Assembly: GCA_023807065.1 (NCBI GenBank)
Contig: JAJJLU010003945.1
Location: 1-23,376 of the forward strand
Source: Isotricha intestinalis
Taxonomy: Eukaryota > Ciliophora > Litostomatea > Vestibuliferida > Isotrichidae
DNA length: 23,376 nt
Direction: 5' to 3'
Numbering within the stretch: position 1 is the stretch's first letter; every line of letters begins with the position of its first letter. The position numbers and the translations under genes are program-made. Shown here piece after piece: positions 8,023 to 16,262 of the stretch. The notes beneath the pieces are model-generated. The model saw only the letters and a program-made list of their open reading frames with translations, searched no databases and was not told where the DNA came from.

Positions 8023-9069
8023 ATGTTTTCAGGTTTATTTTCTAAACCAACAGTAGATATAATAATAGACGAAGTAGAAGGACGTAAAAAGGGAAAAATA
8101 TTAAATCCTAACGGAGAAATAACTCGTCTTCCATATTTACAAGATCAAGAAAATGTATCTGGTAAAGTAATAATTAATTGTAGTCAAAGTAAAAACTTTG
8201 AACACAAAGGAATAAAATTAGAATTATTAGGTTGTATAGAAAATATTTCAGATTCAAAAGATATATTAAAATTTATTTCTTTAACTTCAGAATTAGAATC
8301 AATAGGAATTTTAAATAACGATGTTAATACTTATCCTTTTAAATTTACTAATGTTCAAAAGCAATATGAGTCTTTTAGAGGAGAATCAAGAAATATAAAA
8401 TATTATTTGAGATTAACAATAGAAACTAAATTCAGAAGTTTAGTATATGAACAAGAATTTTTAGTAAGAAATCCAGAACCAATATCAGTATTAAGTGAAA
8501 ATAATCAACCTATTAAATTAGAAGTAGGAATTGAAGATTGGTTGCATTTAGTTTTTGATTTAGATTCAAGAAACTTTGGTTTAAAAGATATTGCTTTAGG
8601 AAGAGTTACTTTTAAAAAAGTTTCAATAAGATTAAAAAATATGGAAGTTCAAATTATTAGAAAAGAAGTTGTTAATGTTGCTAATGTTGCTCCTATTCAA
8701 AAAGTTTTAACGAGATTTGAAATAATGGATGGAGGTCCTATTAAGAATGAAACAATTCCTATTAGATTCTTTTTAAAACCTTATGATTTAACTCCTACTT
8801 TAACTAATATTAATAATAGGTTTTCGATTCAATATTTTATTAATATTGTTTTAACTGATGTTGAAGATAGAAAATATTTTAAACAACATGAAATTTTCTT
8901 CCATAGAATACAAAAGGTTAAAAAGAAAAAAAGCGAAAGTGAAGATAATGGAATTAGTGAAATTAAAAATGAAATTAAAAATGAAAATAAAAATGTAATT
9001 AGTAATGAGTCTGATAATGGAAATACTAATGATGGGAATAATAATGAAGAAGAGAAATTAGATGAATAA
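8023..9069 (+). CDS. VPS26: Retromer subunit VPS26
   Basis: This 348-residue arrestin-fold protein is the VPS26 subunit of retromer, which recycles cargo from endosomes to the trans-Golgi or plasma membrane. Landmarks visible: an N-terminus with PTVDIIIDEVEGRKKGK, VSGKVIINCSQSKNFEHKGI (about 46-65; the V-G-V-I-----K--EH-GI pattern), YPFKFTNVQKQYESFRG (the F-F--V-K-YESY-G block), YYLRLTIE, GIEDWLHLVF (the IED-LHIEF block), IRLKNMEVQIIRKE, and IPIRFFLKPYDLTPT equivalent to IPIR-FL-PY-LTPT. The last 40-50 residues are a charged Lys/Asn/Glu tail, so the protein is slightly longer than the usual 320-330. It follows a short upstream open frame that ends 2 nt before this ATG. It heads a tight three-gene plus-strand run (58 bp to DcpS). 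Confidence 0.93.
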   Translation: MFSGLFSKPTVDIIIDEVEGRKKGKILNPNGEITRLPYLQDQENVSGKVIINCSQSKNFEHKGIKLELLGCIENISDSKDILKFISLTSELESIGILNNDVNTYPFKFTNVQKQYESFRGESRNIKYYLRLTIETKFRSLVYEQEFLVRNPEPISVLSENNQPIKLEVGIEDWLHLVFDLDSRNFGLKDIALGRVTFKKVSIRLKNMEVQIIRKEVVNVANVAPIQKVLTRFEIMDGGPIKNETIPIRFFLKPYDLTPTLTNINNRFSIQYFINIVLTDVEDRKYFKQHEIFFHRIQKVKKKKSESEDNGISEIKNEIKNENKNVISNESDNGNTNDGNNNEEEKLDE

Positions 9070-9127
9070 ATATTAAATAATATTTTTATAATATTATTAT
9101 TAGAAATTAATTTATTTATTTTTTTTA

Positions 9128-10021
9128 ATGGATACTAATAAAATTTTAGATGATATTTTAAACAATGATAAAATGAAAATTATTGAAATTTTAGATGAAT
9201 GTCCTCAATATGCATTAATTACTCTTTTAGGAGAAATTGAAAAAGATAATAATAAAGAAAAATTTATTCTAAAATTAAAAAAGAAAGAATTTGAATCTGA
9301 ATCATTATTAAAAGATAATATTACTCTTCAAAAAGTATGTTCCGAACATTCAATGTATTTTTCAAATGATATTTATAAGAAATTTCTTTCTAAAGATTTA
9401 ATCCAAAATAAAGTAAATATAGAATTAATTTACCCTGTCAATGACAAAATAATTGATAAACATAGAAAAGCAAATTTTGAATTATTTACAGAAACATATG
9501 AAATATATTTAAATAAGACATTAAAGTATATAAATTCATTTGATAAATCACATATACAATGGATTCATAATATCTTAGAAGGAAAAGCTGAAAAAATTTT
9601 AATTCAAACAAAAGACTTTGTTATTTTAAAGAATTATACAAATGTAGAAAATGAAAAAATAATTGATTGCCTTGGATTACCATATAATGCTGATAATATA
9701 AAATGTATAAGAGATTTAAATGAAAATCATCTTCCTTTACTTGAAAGCTTTTATAATGATGGTAAAAAATTAATTGCTGAAAAATTTAACTGTAAACCAA
9801 ATGAAATAAGAGCTTTTTTACATTATCCACCAAGTTTTTATTATTTACATATTCATTTTTTACATATTTCTTTAGAAAATGGAGGAATTTATGTTAATAG
9901 AGCAATTGACTTAAATGAAGTTATTCAAAATATTAAATTAAAAAATGATTATTATCAAACAATAACAATAGATCAATCTGTTAAAGTTGGAAGTAAACTT
10001 TATGAATACTTAAATAATTAA
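9128..10021 (+). CDS. DCPS: Scavenger mRNA decapping enzyme DcpS
   Basis: This 297-residue HIT-family pyrophosphatase hydrolyses the m7GpppN cap left after 3'-5' mRNA decay. The match to DcpS runs over the whole C-terminal half: IQWIHNILEGKAE (143-155, the L-QWVYNIL-KKAE block), IKCIRDLNENHLPLLESFY (191-209), FLHYPPSFYYLHIHF (230-244), and a C-terminal dimerisation/cap segment including DYYQTITIDQSVK. The HIT motif reads Tyr239-Leu-His241-Ile-His243, so the predicted catalytic middle His (241) and the third His are present while the first His is Tyr. The N-terminal domain (1-110) is diverged but of normal size. It sits 58 bp after VPS26 and 36 bp before a methyltransferase gene. Confidence 0.9.
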   Translation: MDTNKILDDILNNDKMKIIEILDECPQYALITLLGEIEKDNNKEKFILKLKKKEFESESLLKDNITLQKVCSEHSMYFSNDIYKKFLSKDLIQNKVNIELIYPVNDKIIDKHRKANFELFTETYEIYLNKTLKYINSFDKSHIQWIHNILEGKAEKILIQTKDFVILKNYTNVENEKIIDCLGLPYNADNIKCIRDLNENHLPLLESFYNDGKKLIAEKFNCKPNEIRAFLHYPPSFYYLHIHFLHISLENGGIYVNRAIDLNEVIQNIKLKNDYYQTITIDQSVKVGSKLYEYLNN

Positions 10022-10057
10022 ATAAAAATTTTTTAAAAAAACTTCATTAAATTTAAA

Positions 10058-10744
10058 ATGGAACAATTATTAAAATTAAAACAAAAAGAAATAATAATAA
10101 CAAAGGATTTTTCAGTTAAACTTAAAGAACAAACTTTATTTAAAGCAAATGGAGGAGAAGGACTTCATTTATGGGAAGCTTCAATAGTTTTATCAAGATA
10201 TTCAGTTAAGAATAAAGATATATTTAAAAATAAAAATATAATAGAATTAGGAACTGGATGTGGTTTATTAGGAATTTCAATATTAAATAAAACTGAATGT
10301 AATCATTTCACTTTTTCAGATTATCAAGATTCAGTTATTGATAATTTAAAAGATAATATTAATTTAAATGTTATAAAAAAATATAAAGATAAATATAATA
10401 TATTAAAATTAGATTGGAGAGATTATGATAAAGTAAATGATAAATATGATATTGTTATTGGAAGTGAATTAATTTATCAAGGAGGATTTATTGAAGAACT
10501 TGTTAAATTAATTAATAAAATTTTAAAAGATGATGGATTATGTTTTATTTCAATGCCCGAAGAAAGATCAATGACAAAAAAATTTTTAAGTTATATAGAA
10601 GAAAATGGCTTAAAATGGGAAAGTGAATATTATAAAGATGATGATTTATTTATTCCTGTTTTAAAAGATGAAAAAGAATCTAAAAAATTATTTGAAAATT
10701 TAAAAGAAATGAAATTAATGTTATATACAATTAAAAAAGTCTAA
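10058..10744 (+). CDS. Methyltransferase family 16 (METTL18/21/23-like) protein methyltransferase
   Basis: This 228-residue SAM-dependent methyltransferase is of the Methyltransf_16 type, enzymes that usually methylate Lys or His in proteins such as eEF1A, eEF2, chaperones or ribosomal proteins. Evidence: GLHLWEASIVLSRY (35-48, the G--LWE-S--L--Y entry helix), motif I IIELGTGCGLLGI (61-73), the acidic post-I site FSDYQDSVIDNL (86-97), LDWRDY (118-123), and the family D/E-x-x-Y motif in GSELIY (Glu137 to Tyr140). The sequence is short and compact with no extra domain. I cannot assign the substrate: features are shared by METTL18, METTL21 and METTL23 relatives. The DcpS stop is 36 bp upstream and the convergent gene's stop is 27 bp downstream, so untranslated regions must be tiny or overlapping. 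Confidence 0.82.
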   Translation: MEQLLKLKQKEIIITKDFSVKLKEQTLFKANGGEGLHLWEASIVLSRYSVKNKDIFKNKNIIELGTGCGLLGISILNKTECNHFTFSDYQDSVIDNLKDNINLNVIKKYKDKYNILKLDWRDYDKVNDKYDIVIGSELIYQGGFIEELVKLINKILKDDGLCFISMPEERSMTKKFLSYIEENGLKWESEYYKDDDLFIPVLKDEKESKKLFENLKEMKLMLYTIKKV

Positions 10745-10771
10745 AGTCTAAGATAAATAAATAATATATAT

Positions 10772-11361
10772 TTAGTTAAATAAATTTGTTTTACTCTTTC
10801 TTTCAAATCTCGAAGATACATTTTGTCTTGTATCAAAATTTAATTTTAAATCTGAAAACTCACATTTTTCACTTAAATCATTAGTATTTTTTCTTCTTAT
10901 TCTTGATGAATATTTTGAGAAGTTATTAGAAAATAATTCTTTATCAAAAGAAGTATTATAATGTTGACATTTTGTTTTTTTATTTTCATTTAGTTGATAA
11001 TTAAATTTTAATTCTTGTTCTTCTTTTATTTTTGACATATTTATTTTAGGAATATAAATATTTCCTTCTATGTTATTATTATATTCTTCTTCTTCATTTA
11101 TATTTTCTAATCTTTCATTATTTAAATTAACACTTGTGTTTGTGTAAGTTGTGTTAATGTTAGAATTTTTATTATTTTTATTTTTTACAAAATCTTTTAA
11201 ATTTGTTGAATGGATATTATAACTTTCTTCTCCTATCATATCATTGGAATTTTTATTTTCTTCTATATTTTTTGTATCATATATATTACAAGAATATTTC
11301 TATTTTTTATTTATATATATATTATTACTCCTAAATCTTGCTTATTATTACAACATCCCAT
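10772..11361 (-). CDS. Small predicted N-myristoylated/palmitoylated protein, 186 aa, one micro-intron
   Basis: There are two exons on the minus strand: 11361-11329 (11 codons) and 11299-10772, separated by a 29-nt intron. The joined product opens MGCCNNKQDLGKYSCNIYDT. Gly2, Asn6 and Lys7 fit an N-myristoylation signal, and Cys3/Cys4 beside it are typical palmitoylation sites, so the protein is probably held on the cytosolic face of a membrane. The remaining 170 residues are polar, rich in Asn/Ser/Lys/Glu and probably disordered, with a basic patch SRIRRKNTND near the C-terminus. No domain is recognised. Starting at the internal Met of exon 2 (11239) would lose the lipidation signal, so the spliced start is preferred. 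The gene converges on the methyltransferase gene with a 27-bp gap. Confidence 0.78.
11300..11328 (-). other. 29-nt intron of the MGCC-protein gene
   Basis: On the minus strand it begins GTAATAAT and ends AAATAG. It sits in phase 0 between codons GGA and AAA. Unspliced, the frame upstream of exon 2 closes at the TAG of the intron end. Spliced, it joins a clean ATG exon. Confidence 0.8.
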
Positions 11362-12199
11362 TTAATATTAATATTTACTAAATTTGAAAATTGTTTATTG
11401 AAAAATTATTAAATTTTTTAATAATAATATACAATAATAATTTTTGATTTGAAATAAAAGAAATAAAATGAGAATGAGTTTAATTTCAAAGAATAATAAA
11501 TGAGATATAATTTAATTGAAGAATTAAAAGAAATATAAATAAATATTTCACTTGTAAATTATAAGTTTAGTTAAAATGAAATGTTCAATAAAGAAAAAAT
11601 TTTAAAAAATAATAAAATTAAAAATTCCTTTTTTTATGACAAAACAAAATACAAATGTTATAGAAATGTGAGTAAAGAAAATAAATTAAATAAAAGAGTT
11701 ATTTTACATTTAAATAATCAATAGTATAAACTTTTCAAATGAATTACACAAATTATGATTGATAATTAATTCATTTTGAATGAAATTTATATATTTATTA
11801 AACAATCATTGGGTTTTTTTATATTTATTCATGAATTCATTTGATATACATTTTTAAATTATATTTACCAATAATTAATTAATAATTGATTTATTTTATA
11901 AAAAGAAGAAATAAATGCTTAATAATTAAAGAAAGAAACATTATTACTTTTAGAATGATTATTTAATCTATTTTTATTTGATAATTAGAGTCGAATCAAA
12001 AGATATCTTTATTTAAGAATTAATTAGTTTAAAATAGGATTTTTTTAATTTTTCATATTAAATTTCTTTAATATCTTTATCTTCTTTATATTTTCCTTTA
12101 ATATATAACTATTTCATTAAATTATATTAAAAATAAAATTAAAAAAATAAACAAATTAAAATTTAAATTTCACCATTTAATATAAACATATAAATTTAA
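11362..12199. other. Intergenic region with one 47-codon frame of uncertain status
   Basis: The 838 bp between divergent gene starts are strongly A/T-rich. A plus-strand frame at 11581-11724 runs ATG to TAG for 47 residues. It starts MFNKEKILKNNKIKNSFFYD and later has TKYKCYRNVSKENKLNKR, a mixed composition that could be coding, but it is not long enough to exclude chance. The T-rich segment at about 12030-12120 precedes the homeodomain gene and may belong to its promoter. Nothing else is recognised. Confidence 0.4.
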
Positions 12200-12928
12200 A
12201 TGTGGACACAACAATCTACTTTATCATCCAAATTTATGCCAATATCAGAAGTCTCTCAAATAAGAACAAATTTACAAATATATAAAACTCCAATAAAACA
12301 GACTTTAATTAATAACAATCAAAATTACACAAATCCAAACAATTACGAACTAAACTATTTTGGAACTTTATTTTCAAGTGGAAATACAAATCAAAAGCAA
12401 CAAGAACAAATTAATCAAAGTCCTTTTATTCTTATTAAAGATTATAACTTTTTTCTAAAAACAAGTTTAGAAAAATCAAATTTGAAAATAACTCCTGGGT
12501 CAGAATATAAAATTCATAATAATGAAAATGAAAATAAAAATATTTGTAACAAAAAAGAAGAAACAAAAAAAAATTTATATGAAATGTTTAATAGTGTTAA
12601 AAATGAAAATAAAAATAATTCTAATTTATTTATATCACCTCAAAATAAAATAAAGTATAAAAAAATTTTTGAATGCTCAGCTTCTACAAATAATGAATCT
12701 TTAAATTCTTTAAGGAAAAAAAAAAGAAGAGCAAGAAAAAATTCAGAACAATTAAAATATCTTTCTTTATTTTATCATGAAAATAAACATTGGACTAAGG
12801 AACAAATAAAAAAAATAAGTGAAACAATTGGGTTAAAAGAAAATAAAGTTTATAAATGGTTATGGGATCAAAAAAATAAAGAATATAAATCATCTAAATT
12901 TATTGTTACAAGTAATAAAAGTGAATAA
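12200..12928 (+). CDS. Divergent homeodomain protein, 242 aa
   Basis: This is a predicted DNA-binding protein. Residues 1-170 are polar, Asn/Gln/Ser-rich and probably disordered. Residues 172-229 form a homeodomain-like three-helix unit. It has a basic arm RKKKRRARKN, helix 1 SEQLKYLSLFYHENKHWT, helix 2 KEQIKKISETIG and recognition helix LKENKVYKWLWDQKNKEY. Trp220 aligns with the invariant Trp48 of homeodomains. The positions corresponding to Phe49, Asn51 and Arg53 read Leu, Asp and Lys, so the normally invariant Asn51 is Asp. I recall similar VYKW-WDQ sequences in protist homeobox-like proteins, especially ciliates, but cannot verify that here. A role as transcriptional regulator is inference. 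About 450 bp of gene-free sequence follows. Confidence 0.72.
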   Translation: MWTQQSTLSSKFMPISEVSQIRTNLQIYKTPIKQTLINNNQNYTNPNNYELNYFGTLFSSGNTNQKQQEQINQSPFILIKDYNFFLKTSLEKSNLKITPGSEYKIHNNENENKNICNKKEETKKNLYEMFNSVKNENKNNSNLFISPQNKIKYKKIFECSASTNNESLNSLRKKKRRARKNSEQLKYLSLFYHENKHWTKEQIKKISETIGLKENKVYKWLWDQKNKEYKSSKFIVTSNKSE

Positions 12929-13379
12929 ATTTTAAGATGATTTAATTTCAAATTTTTATTTATTTTAGAATGTATTAGTATATAAATCTTTTTTAAAGAG
13001 GGTTTATTTTTAATTAATTTATTTCTTTAAAAGAGAAAATAAAATAGAAATGTGTTATAAAAAAATAAAATTAATTTAACTTTTTTAATTTTATATTTTA
13101 TTATTTAAATTAATTAAATTAATTATTCTAATGATAATTTCTATAATATAAATATATTATCATCATTATTCTTATTTATAATATAAATATTATATTGTTA
13201 AATTAAATAATGATTTATTTGATTTATAATATTAATACTTCTTTAGATTTAGGTTTTAAATAATTTAATAAAATTATAAAATTTTCTTATCTAAATTAAT
13301 TAAAATATACTTTTATTATCTAATAATTTATTAATTTCATTTATTTAATAAAACTTTTAATAAAGTAATTTAAAAAAAA
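12929..13379. other. Gene-free AT-rich spacer with a short direct repeat
   Basis: In these 451 bp between tandem plus-strand genes I find no coding frame. A 14-bp A/T sequence, TATAATATAAATAT, occurs at 13142-13155 and again at 13177-13190. Given the base composition this may be chance. The end, just before the ATG at 13380, is an A-run like those before most starts in the window. Confidence 0.5.
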
Positions 13380-14381
13380 ATGAGTGAAGAAAATTCAAAA
13401 TCAAAAAATATAAAAAATAATAAAAAAGAAAAAGAAAAAAATGAAGATTTAAAAAATGAAAAAGAAAAAGAAAAAGAGATAAAAAAAAGTAAAAAACCTG
13501 TTAAAACATTAATAGTAAATGAATTACCAATGAAAAAACCAAGAATATTAATGCCTTCAAAAATATTAAAAAAACCAACTCCTCAATTAAAAATCCTTTA
13601 TATTTACCGAAGAGAATTATTTGAGCTTTTAATAAAAGAAACTTATAAAATAATTGACTTAAAAAAAGAAATATGTGAAAAATTACATTTATTAGAAAGA
13701 AACTTTAACATTTATTTCAAAGAAGAAATAATAACTGAAGAAAATTACAATGAAGACGTTAAAAAATATTTAAATAATAACAAAAAAGGAAAAAATTTTT
13801 TCCAAATAAAAAAAAAAAGACAAAATTATGAATTTATATCAAATTTTATTCAAAAAACTTATGGTAATAAAGTTAAAGTAGAAGGAATTCAAAATTTAAA
13901 AGATTTTTACTCTAAAATCGAATTTTTTTTCGAAAATTCTTTATTTGAAAAGGACTTTATATGTGAACCAATTGGAGAAAAAAATTACTTAGTTGGATTT
14001 TCCTTTGCTGATTTAGCTTTTGATTTTCATAGATATTTACTTTTATTAAAAGCAACTAATAAATTATATCAAGATATTAATGCGACTTTTCATTTAAAAG
14101 AAAGTAATCTTGAACAGCATATTAAATATATTAAAAAAAGTAAAGTTAATAAAGGAACTAGTTTTAATTTAGATTTAAGCCCTGATAGAAAGGAAAAAGA
14201 AGAGAATAATGAATATTATGAAAATGAAGATAATGATGGAAATATTGATGAAAATAATGAATTAATATATAATGAAAAAGAAGAATTTGATGAAGAAAAT
14301 AATAATGAAGATAATGTTAATGAGGAAAATAAAGAAAATGAAAATGTTAATAATGAAAATGAGAAAGAACCTGAAAGTTGA
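13380..14381 (+). CDS. Unrecognised charged protein with a conserved-looking core, 333 aa
   Basis: This protein has a Lys/Glu-rich N-terminus (1-45), an ordered-looking centre and an acidic Glu/Asn tail (about 265-333). The centre has LKILYIYRRELFELLIKETY and DLKKEICEKLHLLERNFNIYF (about 70-120), whose beta-helix pattern could be a ubiquitin-like or similar small fold. A segment at about 190-235 follows, with CEPIGEKNYLVGFSFADLAF and DFHRYLLLLKATNKLYQDI. I know no family with this signature. The reading frame ends TGA, the only TGA among the genes here, followed one codon later by TAA. The next gene starts about 660 bp downstream. The role is unknown. Confidence 0.7.
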   Translation: MSEENSKSKNIKNNKKEKEKNEDLKNEKEKEKEIKKSKKPVKTLIVNELPMKKPRILMPSKILKKPTPQLKILYIYRRELFELLIKETYKIIDLKKEICEKLHLLERNFNIYFKEEIITEENYNEDVKKYLNNNKKGKNFFQIKKKRQNYEFISNFIQKTYGNKVKVEGIQNLKDFYSKIEFFFENSLFEKDFICEPIGEKNYLVGFSFADLAFDFHRYLLLLKATNKLYQDINATFHLKESNLEQHIKYIKKSKVNKGTSFNLDLSPDRKEKEENNEYYENEDNDGNIDENNELIYNEKEEFDEENNNEDNVNEENKENENVNNENEKEPES

Positions 14382-15044
14382 AAATAATATAATGTGTTTT
14401 TTGGATTTTTTTTTTAATTAAAAATGAAAAAATATTTTTTTTTATTGATAAAGATAATTTTTGTTTTAATTGAAATGATAATCGTATGAAATAATTATTT
14501 TTATATTTATAATTAGTAATTTTTTTCAAAATTTTTTTTTAAATGTTTAATTAATTTTTATTCTAAGTAAAGTTTAATCAAATTTCTCAATTTCTCAATC
14601 AAAGACATAAAATATTATAATAATCATAAGAAAATTAGTACTTGCTTTGCATTATATTCTTAATATTACATTTAAATAAGCACCTATAATATTTATTATT
14701 TTCAAATCTCTTAAAATAATAATTGTTAATAACATTTATGAAAAACTTTATTTTTTATAGTTTCATAAAAAATCTTGTTAATATTAAATAAGTAAAATAA
14801 ATAATTTTAGAAATGGAAGTTAATGTAGTTGAATTTAATGTAAAAAATATAATTTAAGTGAAACAAATAATTTAAGAATTAATTATTTTCTTAAAAAGAA
14901 CTTTTCAGAAATTTTCATTTTACTTTAACTAGAAAAAATTTATTTTTAATGAATATAAAAAAATAAATTAAATTTAAAAAAAATAAATTTAAATTATAAT
15001 TTAAATTATTATTATGTTTTAAAGAAGAAAATTAATTTGAAGAA
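14382..15044. other. Gene-free spacer with a small inverted repeat
   Basis: These 663 bp are AT-rich, with only tiny open frames, for example 14 codons starting at 14813. A perfect 9-bp inverted repeat, TTTATGAAA at 14735-14743 and TTTCATAAA at 14761-14769, could form a hairpin with a 17-nt loop. No RNA gene is evident. Confidence 0.5.
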
Positions 15045-16184
15045 ATGGAAAATAATTTAGAAAACCAATATGAAGAATTAAAAACAGAAAAAATAAAACT
15101 AGAAGAAAAAATAAACGATTTAAACAAAAAAATATTAGACTTAGAAGAAGAAAACGACAAATATTATGAAGATTTAGAAACTAAAAAAAAAGAAGAAAAA
15201 AAAATGAAAGAAAAAATAGAAATCCTTGAAAAAAACATAAATGATAAAATATTATTTGATAATATAGTAAAATCCTGTGATGGAGATATTAAAAAAATAA
15301 TAGAAGATTTAAAAAAGAAACTAAAAACAATAACAGATGAAAAAGATAATTATTTATATAAGTTTGATAATTTATTAACAGAAAAAGAAAGATTAGAAGA
15401 TGATTTAAAAGAATTAGAAGATAAATTAGAAGAGCAATTAGATATCAATTGTGATTTAGGAAATTTAATTGAAGATTATAAACAAAAAATAGAAGATAAG
15501 TTAAAAATAAATACTGATAATTATGAAATAATATCAAATAAAAAATTTAATAAGTTAAATTGGTATTTACTTAAAAATAAAAAAAAAAAAGAAAATTATA
15601 ATTACAATGATTTTATCTGGATTCCAGAAACAAAAATAAATATTGAAAAGTTTAATAAATTTGATAATAGTGAAGAACAATTAAATAATATTTTAATAAA
15701 AAAGTTAAAAGATTTAGAAAAAAAAGAAGAAGCAATAAGTAAATTAACTTATGAAAATGAAAAATTAAAAAAAAGGAATTCAAGAAGAATTTCAGAAAAT
15801 AATTATGATAATCCTTTTATTTCAAATACGGATTTTTCAAAAGTAAATAATGAAGTTCCTTTAGAAAAATATACTCAAGTTGTTAACGATTATAATAATT
15901 TAGATATGAAGTATAGTAAATTAAAGATAATTTATAAGGATTGTGCTGATAAATTAAAAAAATTTGAAAAAAATTATAATTCTTCTCAAATTGATGAAAC
16001 TACTTTTATTATGAAAAAAATGTTTTTAGATAATGATAAAGATAAATGTGATATTGTTGAAAAAAAATTTTTGGATTTATGCTTTTTTATTAAAGAACTT
16101 TTTTCGAAAATAGAAGTTAATGAAAATATTGAAAATATTTATAATAAAATAAAAGAAATAATAGATATAAAAAATAAGAATTAA
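15045..16184 (+). CDS. Coiled-coil protein, 379 aa, family unknown
   Basis: Residues 1-170 are almost continuous heptad-like coiled coil (Glu/Lys/Leu-rich, with few Gly or Pro). A short non-coil segment follows at about 176-210, with KFNKLNWYLLKNKKKKENYN and NDFIWIPETK. A second coiled coil runs over about 215-248, then a Ser/Arg stretch (KKRNSRRISE), then a further helical C-terminus (about 280-379) with LDLCFFIKELFSKIE. The central Trp-containing linker between two coils is the only distinctive part, and I cannot attach it to a family. A structural, tethering or ciliary role is possible but not shown. The gene sits 78 bp before the carboxypeptidase gene on the same strand. Confidence 0.75.
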   Translation: MENNLENQYEELKTEKIKLEEKINDLNKKILDLEEENDKYYEDLETKKKEEKKMKEKIEILEKNINDKILFDNIVKSCDGDIKKIIEDLKKKLKTITDEKDNYLYKFDNLLTEKERLEDDLKELEDKLEEQLDINCDLGNLIEDYKQKIEDKLKINTDNYEIISNKKFNKLNWYLLKNKKKKENYNYNDFIWIPETKINIEKFNKFDNSEEQLNNILIKKLKDLEKKEEAISKLTYENEKLKKRNSRRISENNYDNPFISNTDFSKVNNEVPLEKYTQVVNDYNNLDMKYSKLKIIYKDCADKLKKFEKNYNSSQIDETTFIMKKMFLDNDKDKCDIVEKKFLDLCFFIKELFSKIEVNENIENIYNKIKEIIDIKNKN

Positions 16185-16262
16185 GAATTTAATATTTAAT
16201 TTTTGTTTTTATTAATTTAAAAAAAGAATTTATTTTCATTTTATTAAAATATATTTTTAATA

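Noticed and set aside
14347..14529. 60-residue minus-strand frame
   Set aside because: It overlaps the end of the 333-aa gene on the other strand, has no recognisable motif, and has the length expected by chance in this composition.
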